64,000 nucleotides of DNA, taken from the NCBI GenBank assembly GCA_026419785.1, contig JAODTK010005531.1:62001-126000 (forward strand), read 5' to 3'. Under the pieces are notes generated by a model. That model saw only the letters and a list, made by a program, of their open reading frames with translations, made no database searches and had not been told where the DNA came from. Both the position numbers and the translations under genes were made by a program. The DNA comes from Sclerodactyla briareus. Taxonomy: Eukaryota > Echinodermata > Holothuroidea > Dendrochirotida > Sclerodactylidae. Numbering within the stretch: position 1 is the first letter of the stretch; each line of letters opens with the position of its first letter. Shown here piece after piece: positions 11,196 to 22,285 of the stretch.

Positions 11196-13374
11196 TTTTT
11201 CATTGATACCATTCATTGGTTTAGCAGTTTGGCCTATGATGATCCCTTTAATATCCGTTTTTGCATCATTTCTTTTTGTCCATTTGGGCCATAAGCCTCA
11301 TACTTAAGGTTATCCCGTACGTGTATATGCTATATTATTTCCATTTCGTCGTGATGTGTCGGATTAAACGTTGTATACGTCCAACCGCCTACCGAAATGA
11401 AAGACAATTCACCTCCAACGAATATTCTTTTTGGACATGGTGGAAATTTGATTATAATCATTTATGATTGTTGTTCAATAACAGCCGAGGACGGAATTTG
11501 AATAGTAATCAAACATGATGAATCACTCTGCCCCCCGACCCACCCTACCCCATTTCCATGCTTGCATCCATACTCGTTTGGACCCCAAACCTTCAACAAT
11601 GTTGCTCTCGTCCGATACTCATAGTCACAAATGTGTTGTTTTCAAATATGTTACACCACACCATTAACACGATGCTTCTCGACGTCTGTGTTGACAGGAA
11701 TAAGCATAATGTAATCGATAAATCATCATCAATACAATACACTGGCATTGTGTTGTGATGCGGCAGACGGTTTTCCCTAATTTTTTTTGGGTTTTTTCAA
11801 TGATGGTAACCTGTGACAGCACGATCTCGTTCAACCCATTTCAACAATGGTTCATAACATCCCTACCAGTTTCCTAATCCTGTCATTGCTATAGCTTCAC
11901 TGAATATATTTGTTTGCCCTCAAATAAAAAGGGCATTCACCGGAGTTTGCAAGGATCTCATCACTGCACCCGTACATGTATTTCTTCACTCTTATAACTA
12001 AAATGTTTTATTCCTTTCCACGTTATTGCTGAAAGGTCACACACCATTTGACAATTGTGAACTATATACTCGATTGAGGCCTAGACATATCTCAAAATGT
12101 ATTCTATGTTTCGTTTCGTTTTTCTACATAGAATGACTCTGCTATTTCAATTTCTAAATAGGCTACAAGAATCGTAAACGAATTGCTTGACCGAGAAGGC
12201 AGGGTGGCCTAATTTAGAGCACAAGTTAGTTTCAATCCAATTTTATCCAAAAAAACCCCGAGGTTAACTCGACCAATGAGATGGTAACCCTGTGTTTCAT
12301 GACCTTGTACCCGACTACAGAATTGAAACGATCATTGCATTCCAGTCTCCAAATTGTCGCCTCGCAAAGAGGAACTATGTTTTGTGACTTTTTTTACCTG
12401 TTTACATTATTTGGCATCATTCGCCCATGCGGTACCGCAAAAACCATATCTTGAGAAATTGATCGAAAAAGAAGTTCCAAGATCCGAGCCCCTCTCCCCT
12501 AAATCTGCGGGCGTCAGGGCGCGGTTCAAATTTTCTTTGGACAAGCCATACCGTAAACGGAAAAAATCCTATTGCAGCAAACTTATTGCTCCCAACTTCG
12601 ACAGTAAGAAAGACAATTTAGGAGAGCAGACAAAAGATTGCCCGAGCTCTAACAGTCACACGGAAGAGGAACACTAGTGCGCGCTTAGCGCGCGAAAAAA
12701 AAAATGCGTTCTGTTTGGGGCATATTGATGAAATTCGGCCCGTCCTGCATGGATGTCGAGAATCTCTTGAACTCTTGCTTTTCTCTGGCCCATATTTTCC
12801 TCCGAATATTTCCATCTAAGAATGGGGTGGGGGGGGCTCTGGCCCTCGCCTCGTACGCTTATGGCCGAACCAAAGGTTAAATTCGAGGCCAAAAAAACGC
12901 CTCCGTTGGATTTGTGCGCTATATAAGATCAATTGTTATTATTGCAAACAAACTTTGCATCTTCACGTAGAGAATGAGAGGAAAAAACATAATTCTGTGG
13001 AAGTTGAGTTACTTAACACAATGAAACGATGGAAATGTTATGAACATATTCACCTGTTTGTTCGCCACCTAGACGTTCAGTGTTATTCCGGCAAAGGGGT
13101 TCTCTCTCATTCCTCTGTATATCTGTATATTGAACCAAGCTTTGAAAGCAGTACATTAAAAATCGGGGTTAAATTTTTGTTCGTTACTACTCAATTTGCT
13201 GTCAACAGGCGGTTGCGGCCCTTGAAATTGATGACTAATTTTGGTGCTCATAAGTCAATGTCATGGTGCAAGTTAATACTTGAAATGGATCTTTTGTGAG
13301 GAATGAGAACAATAGCCCTTGCCGTTACAAGCGCGGAACACCAAGAATACCTCTTTGTTTCCTGTTCCATACAG
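11196..13374. other. Presumed end of the large intron
   Basis: AT-rich. It includes a 107-codon frame (12354-12677) with a hydrophobic N-terminal run, but that frame opens at TTG and has no supporting context. A weak acceptor (ttgctgtcaacag at about 13208) leads to an early stop. Nothing else is recognised. Confidence 0.35.
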
Positions 13375-13517
13375 GCAATGAAGAAAGCCAAAGCCAACGA
13401 ACCTACCAGCCTGCACCATGTCGTTCCTATGCACCGCATTGTTCTACTTACTCTGTGCCTCATCCTCAGCTTCGTTTCTTGGGCGGCCATTATCTTGGTG
13501 GACTTCGGTCCCGATGA
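13375..13517 (+). CDS. Candidate last exon of unrecognised plus-strand gene
   Basis: Strong acceptor (ctctttgtttcctgttccatacag, ending 13374). Its first two bases complete the split Gly codon left by exon 3, and the frame then reads NEESQSQRTYQPAPC, a Tyr/Pro/Ser/His-rich tail, and LGGHYLGGLRSR before TGA at 13515-13517. The four exons total 420 bp, exactly 140 codons including the stop, which is the main support for the chain. A second open frame over the same DNA (to 13665) encodes a single hydrophobic run (IVLLTLCLILSF..); phase favours the first. No family is recognised. No clear AATAAA signal was seen soon after. Confidence 0.42.
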
Positions 13518-14149
13518 ATTGGTTAGAATGCTCTCCTCCTCGTCGCAGTTTCTATCTTCAAAACCGGTACCCCGGCCGGCGGTACAAGTGACAAATCGTA
13601 TATGCCCACCACAGTATGTATGTGTGCTTTTGTTGGGTGCATTTCACTACTTTGGCCCTCTGTAAGGAGCAGCCCCGGACATGCTGTTCTGAAGCTCCTA
13701 TACAGAACAGAAGTCAGTTGTAGAGGCCGTGTTGCTACGCCACGACAGCCCACCTCCGCATAGTAGTGTCATAGTGACATATTTGGGCTACATGTTCGCA
13801 TTTCGTCAGAAATTGGCAATATGTTCCTTTTGACAATAGTGAGCTCTATTCTTCCATATGTTTATACGTTACGTCTAGATGGCGTTTCTGTCAGACGCAA
13901 CGATTTGTATTTCGAATTTCCCCCCGACTTTCCCGCGTCTCTTAAACAGGTAACACTCAGTCTGAAGATGTTGCGAATCTTGCACTTATGTTGAACCATC
14001 TTTTACTATGAAAGCAACAAAGGTATTTTGGGGGGGCATATGGTAGAAGAAATTCACAGATAAAGAGTAAACAAGCTGAATTTGATTCACGATGTTACAC
14101 GCAATAGGCGCCTCCTCACTTGAGTTTGTGTTCTCTGACGAATTCCGAG
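13518..14149. other. 3' flank of the plus-strand gene
   Basis: Probable 3' UTR or intergenic DNA. No convincing poly(A) signal or further gene. It ends at the outer edge of the foldback-like element. Confidence 0.35.
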
Positions 14150-14627
14150 CACGGGCAACCACTATAGTTGGTCATCTGGACACTCCCCGTGACGCCGTGG
14201 AGAGCGGAGTTGGTTTTTCCGATTGATTTTTCGACCTCCTCGAATGTCACATAAAAATAAGCGAGGTGCCTCTCCGCCAAATTGTGGGCGGAAGTCTTAG
14301 TGGTTGGCCAAAATCCAAAATGGCCGCGTTCGGCCAGCTTTGAAAACTAGCTTTTCAAAGAGTTGGAGGTACAACATCATAGCTTGAACATCATTTCTGG
14401 GGGTTTGGGGGTCGAGGATTCCCTTTTTCTTCATATCAGTTTCATGATTCCAAGTTCTCCTGAATTCTCAACTAATCCCAAATGGCCATCGTCGGCCATC
14501 TTGAAAATTGGGCTTTCAATAGTTTGAGGTACATCGTAACGTAACCATCGTTCCTGGGGTTTGGTGGGGGGGGGTGCAAGGATTCCTTTCAATATCAGTT
14601 CATGATTCCGAATCCCCTAATATCTCA
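14150..14627 (+). repeat. Left arm of the foldback element
   Basis: A unique outer segment (14150-14310) is followed by two subrepeats starting near 14311 and 14477. Each opens with paired inverted ggccat motifs. G-runs at 14563-14574 and C-runs at 14774-14790 follow. Confidence 0.65.
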
Positions 14628-17600
14628 CAGCGTCCGATCGGTCGATATTCAAGTTCTTCGCTCGTATTCCTGATAGGCGCATTCCGGTTCCCCCCTGAGT
14701 TGAGTGGGGGTATATCCTAGAAGTGAGTGAATGAGGACTTAAAACCATATGTCTATTGAAATGCACAACGAGCCCCCCCCCCCCCCCCCTCCTCAACTCT
14801 CTAAAGATGTTCGTGTTCCGATTCAATAACAACGCACATGTGGTGAAAGGAGTTCAATTCGCCTCCTCTCAGGCTTTCAGAAGGGCACAGCTGAGAGCTC
14901 ACTATCTAACGATTAATTGATTCAAGTTAATTATATCGTAATTGTGGATGACTGAAATGGAATGTAAGGCGGCATATACCCGTTCCCTGTTCAGCCCTGT
15001 CAACCATCTCGGTAATAAGACCTCTGGCAGATTGATGCAAAATGATACGGTACGTTCCTCCCTGGAGCATATTCATTCACAATACTTAGAACGAAGACAC
15101 AATGTTTCAGCGAGTTGCAGCCCCGCCGTCCCCTAAACCCTCCCGCACCGAACTAAAACTCCGGTAGACGCATGGCTTCGAGGGGGTTAATATACAACTG
15201 CTACACACTTCACGTTGATCACTTTATTGTTTCTGTGCGATCGGGTCTTCGGCTATCACACCTCACCCTTGTGCCGGCATTCCCGACGTCTTTGAAATCA
15301 GCGTCGGTAAGCAATAGGCTTCAAATTAGGGAAATCAATATGCATAAAAATGATTTTGTTGTAACCTATAGCCGTGATTGACTGTTACGAGAAATTGACA
15401 GTTGCATTTCGAGCGATCACATCCCACCCTCTCGCAGTTTCTCTCTGGGAATCTCGCGAAACTGGTGTATCCATTATCGGGCAATACTCCGAGGCCGAAC
15501 CATTCGATGAATCAATCCATTGCTGAGGTCACTACGTCCTCCCAGAGTTGTTCAAGCCGAATCCATTTTGCAGGCACGGTGTTTTACGAAGACGATGCTC
15601 TCACTGCAATCACCTACAGGAATAGGAGACTCAATTTCTTTCTCGAGTGAGCAGATATGATGACCTTCCGGTGCATCTTACCGTAGCTCACATTGATAGG
15701 TCTGGGCTAACGTCGTCCTTAATAGATCTTGCAGATCGATTCTAAATCGGAGCTGGACGAGCGCTTGAGGACAGTGACAGATTAGTGGCCTGTACAATGT
15801 TGATGTGTCCATGCGCAAAAACCTGTAAGAGTCAGATGTTTGCCGGCAGCACTGTTGCATTGATCCAACTGCTGAAAACAACAAAATGACATTGGACATG
15901 GGCCTGATATCTGGTGCTTGCTACTCCCACAGCCCACCCCCGAGGATCGTGAGGCTGGCTACCAATAGGGATGGCTCAAAGTACCGTTGGAGTGACTTAC
16001 TTCGGTAGATTTGTTGGTGTCATCATGTCAATGCCCACGGGGCTGTCTAATCATTCTCGTGAATGACACATATGACCGTCTTTCAGCATAAAGATCTGAC
16101 CACACCGATGGGGAGCCAAACTTTCCATTTTTCAATGTCTTCCCCTAAGCCCGAGCGACGACGCTTCTCTGTTCCGCCGTTCAACCACAAAATAAGACTT
16201 CCCTGGCTCCCGTAACAAGGTCACGGCTACAGATTTTGAAGGAACAACGTGGCAGCACTGGTTGATCGAGTGGGAAGCGACATTATTTACTGCGAAGGCG
16301 AGACGTCAACCAACTTGAACGCAGGAACGACACGCGAAGGGCTTTTCGGTTCCATCAGTGGCGGCCCAGACACCATACTGTTATTACCCGCCTTTGCCAA
16401 TAAAGGATGCGAACTGCAGCGACGTAGTTATTCTAGACAGCGAGGATAACAGACATCCTGCCATGCTTCTCCGCGGCGACAATCATCATATACCTCTCCA
16501 TATGAATAACGTGTAGCAGGCGCGGAACCAAGAGATAATTGTCTTGGGAGGGAGGGGGGGGGTTGAGGTCGAACCCAAAGAAGTGCCCTCATAAAAAGCC
16601 TCACCCTCCCTATTGGGGCAAATAAGTACAATTTTGGGCCGCCTAGCCCAGCTGCTGCAATATTTGCTGAATAACAGCCTTCCAAAAACCTCTACGAACT
16701 GCAAACATCACTATTTTCTTAAAAATTTAATGATAACTTGGGGTCTGGGGGTGGGGGGTTCTGAGACCCTCCTCCGCACGTTCCCATGACTGTACTGACA
16801 AACACATCAGGTTTCTATAGCCACGTCAAATAGAAACTTCTGCAGAAGTTATGACTGATCCAAGGCACAAGAGCTACTTGGGAGGGTTGGCGAGAAGCCC
16901 TGGAATTGCGAAGACAAATCAAGGCAGTTATGAAACAGTGTCCTGTCCAAACTCAATGATGATGCTGTTACCTGTGGGCAGGCTAGCGCAGCCATATGGC
17001 ACAAATGTAGAGAGCGCTAGAATGCTGCTCATGACTGGACCTGAGTTATAACAGTACGTTAATGCTACCATTCACTGTTGAATGCAGGTATTGTGCTTCT
17101 GTATTTGACCGTGTCTAACCAGAGGGTACACCACTGTCTACTGTCTTACGATGCCCAATAATATTTTTATGTCTAGTTGATTCTTCGAATGTGATGAAGC
17201 CCGGGACGAGGTAAAACAACTGACCCTAAAGCCAATCCAGCTGTAAATTCTTCCATCCGAAAAATTAAGTGTCATATCTTGCACATGGGAACACTGGGGC
17301 AAGTACTCGAGTTGACACTTAAATCAATTATTATTAATATGTCATTCAAGTATTGTCATGGTAAACCAGAGCCCAATGAATATTCTGTGAAGCGCTTTGA
17401 TTACGTCGAGAAAGCACTGTATCCCTCCTGATATTATTAGCATCATCAAAAATGTTAGCCAGTCATCAATTGCGAAGAAACACTTCTCATTTTCATAATT
17501 CCATTGCTCACTTAGGGGGCTACCTTATATTTGTAAATCAACTTAGGTCATATCATGCAACTAACCGAAATATGTAACTCTCGACCATTCCGAGCCTTGG

Positions 17601-17824
17601 TAATCTTATATTGATCTATGAATGTTCCGATAGCACGGCTTAATTTTCAAAATGGCACACAGTCTATTGACTCATACGCACCCAAAATTTCCCCCGCCCT
17701 CACATTTCACAGGGTCACCTTCCTAATGGTTATAATTTACATTCCAAGAGGACAAAAGCTGAAGGAGCAACCTTCGCTTTCCGCCTGAACACGAATCGCC
17801 CATTGAACACGACAATTGATCAGC
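14628..17824. other. Interior of the foldback element
   Basis: No frame longer than about 85 codons and none recognised. It contains a short LINE/SINE-tail motif (gaagcgctttgattacgtcgag.., 17386-17440) also found at the 3' end of the SINE near 21.9 kb, which suggests a SINE fragment nested inside the element. Confidence 0.4.
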
Positions 17825-18440
17825 GGCCATCTGGATTTGGGATATCAATGAGGTCGAATATTAAATTGACATGAAAATGATTCCCGGCCCCAGAAACCCG
17901 GGGAATTATGTTTTAAGCTCCGCGTTAACCTCAAACTATCTTAACACCAATTTTCAAGAGGGCCGACGGCGGCCATTTTGGATTCGAAGATATGAATTTA
18001 GAGACTTGGAAATAAGAAATGATAAGAAAAATTGAATCCTCGACCCCCAAACCCCAGGAAGATGTTTTGAGCTCGATATCCTCAAACTATTTGAAAAACA
18101 ATTTTCAAGAAGATGGTCGACGGTTGGCCATTTTTGATTTGAGATATAGACCTTGGAATCATGCAACTGATATGAAAATGGAATCCTCGACCCCCCAAAA
18201 TCCAGGATAGTTTTAGCTATGATTTACCTCAAACATTTTAAAGCAAATTTCACGATGGCCGACGGCGGCCATTTTGGATTTGGGCCACTTACGTCTTCCG
18301 CCCACACTTTGGCGATAGGCAACCCTCGCTGATTTCTTATTGACCTGCGAGGAGTCAAAACATCGAAAAAACAACCTCCGGCTCTCACGTCGACGGGAAG
18401 GCTCCATATCACCCACACAATACGAGCTCTAATGTCCTCT
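17825..18440 (-). repeat. Right arm of the foldback element
   Basis: Inverse of the left arm. Copies of the ggccattttgga motif lie at about 17823, 17971, 18125 and 18268, giving a 140-155-bp period. The outer segment (about 18290-18440) matches the inverse of 14150-14310. Confidence 0.65.
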
Positions 18441-18595
18441 CCAGCTAATGTAATCCCCAATGGTTTGAGTGCTCCTGATTCCCCATCTCTTGAACACTCC
18501 AGGGGGATCGGCGGACACACTTTATTTTGGCTTACCCTAATTGGCCCCCCCCCCCCCCCTCTTTCTAAACTTTCTCATTTTCGGCCTTTACAAAG

Positions 18596-18829
18596 TCAAC
18601 AGGATTTTTCTTCTCCAACAGAAGTGGATAAGGGTCTCCAACGAACGCCAGGACCTGTAGCTTTTTTGGCCAGATCACTCCCCAGAAGTTGGGATAGGCC
18701 GACAAGGTCCTCGATTTTGTGAGGATTCGCGGAGCGGAAGTCGCTTTCCCAATATTTGTCGGAGGACAAATCGGTGGATGATTTTGATAGTGGTGTTTTT
18801 TGCAGCTTCTTCAAATATGTTGGGGATTC
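18596..18829 (-). CDS. Unrecognised open frame, possible exon
   Basis: The minus-strand frame beginning after an acceptor-like acacagtaattgcag (18830-18845) reads ESPTYLKKLQKTPLSKSSTD, then a charged stretch, then IEDLVGLSQLLGSDLAKKAT and ends at a stop. The composition is protein-like and the frame is clean for 78 codons, but a second frame over the same DNA is also open for 67 codons. It could be an exon, or coding DNA of a transposon next to the foldback element. No domain recognised. Confidence 0.25.
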   Translation of the reverse strand, partial: ESPTYLKKLQKTPLSKSSTDLSSDKYWESDFRSANPHKIEDLVGLSQLLGSDLAKKATGPGVRWRPLSTSVGEEKSC

Positions 18830-21800
18830 CTGCAATTACTGTGTCAAGCACGCATGGTTCCCCCCAGGGGCGCATCAATATGAAGGTTGTCCTGGGGAAA
18901 ACACATTGCTCTCTTAGTTTTCTCTTCCTTTATGATGATTGTGTTAGGCTCTGTTCACTTCCAGACGGCAGCTGTCTGCAGTCATCAGCCAGTCTTCACG
19001 CAGTTAACATATGCATATCAGGTAAATTTAATGGGAGCATCTCCTGCTGCATGGGTAATTCAGGTTGTCGCTCGTCTTGGTCCTTAAGTTGACATTGTGC
19101 CTAGCAAAATGGCCATGGCTGGAGGTGCCAATTAGTGTTATCGGAGAGAAGAGACCGATGTACATCATCCCTTACAAACAACAATTAGGAGGCTCCCTAT
19201 TTATCACAAATCATTTGTATAAAGAGAGATAGGAAAAAGCGCAACCAAGAATGCAAACCATGCTTGGTAACACAGACAACATAATGGAGCCCCAAAGGTC
19301 CAGATGTCTGTATACATGCAACGGACAAGCCATTCTCTTACACGCCTTTTTTGTTAGTTGTGTTGGAAAACATAGGATTCGACTCAGTTGCAATGAAATA
19401 AAAAAGGGCGTGCACCGATGACCGAGGAAGTATGGCGTCGCAGTGTTTGAAAAATCAGCTCCGGGAGTCCAAAAAAGATTTCCAATAAATGAATTCGAAT
19501 TTGGAATGTTGGTGTTTGACGCGGACACATTTTTCTGACGAGAATAATTATTCTCTAAGAAGCTGGTACATTCATTGGCGGGAATTTCATGTACTACACC
19601 CAGGAAACAATAGGTCAAGACTACAGGGTTGAGGTCAAAAGGGTACATACGACTGCAAAACGGCTCATTTGTTTCAATTTTGTGTTTCGTTTGTTTACAC
19701 ATTGCTCCTGAATTTTATGTCGATGTAACTGTATCGTTTCAAACGAAAGCATTTGAAATACTGAAGTTATCGTTATATCGATATCACATATTTGAAAAAT
19801 CTATTCGCAGTAATAATTTCATTCCATTTTTTCCATGGCATGGTATTCAATAAGCTATTGGCAGCACCAATGTCAATGTGACGAGTACAGGAATATCGTG
19901 TCGGAAGGCTGAATCGAGGAGTAGGTTATAACTCTGGGTTTACTTGAGGACAACCTCATAACCCTCAAATTCTGGTTGACACCCGAATAAGTGACACAGC
20001 GTTTTGAGAATGCCAACTGCCTCTCCATTTGGTCTATATATACTGGGGGTTGGGGGTTGGGGGTTGGTGCGCGGGTACTTGTCACGTGATACGTGTCATT
20101 TACGCAAATAATCTGGGGTATGGGGCAAATCTGACAGTTTGAATATATAGCTCTATCGGAAAAGGTTGGAGGTATTCATAGGCGGAGGCGAAACCCAGCT
20201 GGGGTTGGGAAGGCCTTGCCTCAATTTGCCAGAAATAATCGCACAACAAATTGAGAGAGATCGGTCTAATTCTCACATTTGCTCTATCACTGCCCAAAGG
20301 AATCCCAATATTGCCCACTTTCGATTACATGGATTGTGGTACGTGGACAGTTTCAATTGATTCATAAGCGTCTCACTGTATCCTGTTATTGAACTTATTT
20401 TATCATTTTCGTCAACCAGGGTAACTCGTTTTTGGCCCCTAGTATAAAAAAAAAAAATCAGGCATAGCATTGCTCATTTGGCCTTTATCCTCCTGCGTTA
20501 TTACACACGTTTTTTGCTGGAATTCAGGCGATATTGCCCGAATTTTCGATTTTAAAATGTTCAGTAGAGGCAGGTTGCTCATCTCATCCGTTATTGCTTC
20601 GGGTTGTGTCTGTGCGTTTGTCATTTTAGGCAAATGTGGCCTACTTGTTGGTTCGTACGTGATGATACATGTATATATAGCAGTCATTTCATTTCACTAC
20701 TTTACACTACTTGACGAATAATGGATGGATACGAGTGCCTTTGTTGCAGAGTGACATCATAGTAGAAGGTAAGAAAATCCCGAGGCGTAGCCTATCATGA
20801 CGTCATACGGGTTCAATTCATGAACGAAGGCCCGAGTATCTATTATTATTTTACATTCAAGTGAATTCCATGATTTTTCTGGTGAAATGCGGGGAATGAC
20901 CTTCCTCATGTGATCATATTTTATTCTTCCAGCACTACACATGACCACTAAATTGACGAACGATCATCATGCCAGAATGTGGCCTGAACAAGGTCGCGTG
21001 TCGTGTTACCAGGCAGTTAAAATATCGCTCGTCAAAATACTCAACAGCTATCTATTATAACATGTAATGGATTATAAAATGCTTTTAGCATATTTAACTA
21101 TACTCCCCTAGGTTGGTTCAGATCAACGAAACTAAAGCTGAGTAATGACTATGACATTGAATATTGGAAAATTGAATTGACCATGCACACACAATAGGAC
21201 TATATTGTTTCAGTACAATGTTGTGAAGATCTTGCCTGCTATACTGCTATACACATGCACGCTACTTGTAGTGTACTCATGGTCGAACGACACAGTCTGA
21301 CAGTTCACGTGGTAAAGCCCATGGGGTGGCACGAGCTACGTGTACATAGCCTACATAAAGTTCCAGCGAGTCAGCTCGATAGAGGTCTCTCTAGTCGAAT
21401 GCAGTGAATTAGTTTTATGACCGTTGGCGTGATACACACAAAAGTACATTAAAAGTCGATGTTCATGTGATTATGACTTTACTTTTTGTATTTCCTATTT
21501 ATTACACTATGACAGCCCAATCTCAGATCGAATTCCAGCCGATCCGAGTGGATGAATACGAAGTTATATTAAAATATGTACTTGAGAATCTTGTGCCAAA
21601 AAAACTATGAATGGGATCCGAATAAAACCTACAGAATCGTCCGAAGGATATTGAAGAACATCTATTCATTTCTAAGTGATTACCATTGTTCCGTTCTTTC
21701 TGTTATCATGGTGTGAAAAACACATTTACTATGTAGGTCGCAGTCTTTGCATCGTTCCCCCTATGATGTCATAGAGTCCTTGAATTTAAGAAAAAAATGA

Positions 21801-21852
21801 AATATCCCAACGAGGCGACATGCTAGAACCTCAAAACAAGGATGCGGGGTAA
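18830..21852. other. Non-coding stretch, nothing firm
   Basis: It includes a possible 57-bp plus-strand exon (about 18964-19020, between ctctgttcacttccag and gtaaat) and a 163-codon minus frame at 19211-19702, neither with other support. A 24-bp G/T-rich repeat (tgggggttggggg) lies at about 20043-20065. Confidence 0.3.
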
Positions 21853-21853
21853 A

Positions 21854-21885
<32 letters not shown>

Positions 21886-22285
21886 ATACTAATAATAATA
21901 ATAATAATAATAAGACCTCTAAGGGCTCATATAGCGCTCTTTCGACGTGATCAAAGCGCTTCAGAGATTCTACCCGATCATTAGTGACTGTACTAGTACG
22001 CACCTCTTTCGTGTTCACTCCCGACACACCATTCCAGTGCGCAATTGAGATTTCCCCGAGGGACTTCCCAATAGGGTGCAGCCACATACGACGCACGCCT
22101 ACTAATTACAAGTCACTCAAAAGGTCCCCATTTGTACACGTGGGTACGTGAGACGTCGATGAGAATACATGTCTAAGAGCACTAGGGGAAAAGCCCGCGG
22201 GCTTTGTGGGATTCGAACTCAATCTTCGGAGCACACTTCTGGAGCTCTGCCAACTGAGCTAATCCGTCTCCACGGGTATTTGGAT
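21853..22285 (-). mobile_element. Composite tRNA-derived SINE with LINE-like tail and (TTA/GTA)n end
   Basis: Read on the minus strand, it starts with a tRNA-like head (22276-22201) containing a near-perfect A-box, TTAGCTCAGTTGG, and the B-box GAGTTCGAATCCC. A body of about 230 bases follows, then a tail, gaagcgctttgatcacgtcg aaagagcgctatatg, and it ends in TTA and GTA trinucleotide repeats (21912-21853). A head-body-tail layout closing on a simple repeat is typical of SINEs mobilised by a LINE with the same 3' end. The T-arm and acceptor stems do not pair well, so it is not a tRNA gene. Confidence 0.6.

Larger units (their letters stand above)
14150..18440. mobile_element. Foldback-type DNA transposon with long composite terminal inverted repeats
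   Basis: The left arm (14150-14627) is the inverted copy of the right arm (17825-18440). Outer blocks match in inverse orientation: ggcggaagtc, ccaaaatccaaaatggccg, gttggtttttccgatt. Each arm is built of subrepeats of about 145-160 bp, two on the left and three plus a partial one on the right, each containing caaaatggcc..ggccatcttgaaaa, 'agtttgaggtac', 'cctggggtttgggggtcgaggattc' and 'catatcagtttcatgattcc'. Foldback and TU elements of sea urchins share this plan. The 3.2-kb middle holds only short frames and no transposase I can recognise, so the copy is probably non-autonomous. The outer limits are approximate and no target-site duplication was identified. Confidence 0.65.

Noticed and set aside
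12354-12677. 107-codon frame with hydrophobic N-terminus, looking like a secreted peptide
   Set aside because: It opens at TTG with no nearby in-frame ATG, has no splice or promoter support, and lies inside the intron implied by the phase-consistent exons.
19211-19702. 163-codon minus-strand frame
   Set aside because: Cys/Phe/Leu-rich without a domain pattern; no splice sites or neighbours support it, and such length can occur by chance in 64 kb.
22201-22276. Possible genuine tRNA gene (good A and B boxes)
   Set aside because: T-arm and acceptor stem do not pair, and the sequence continues into a SINE body and tail.
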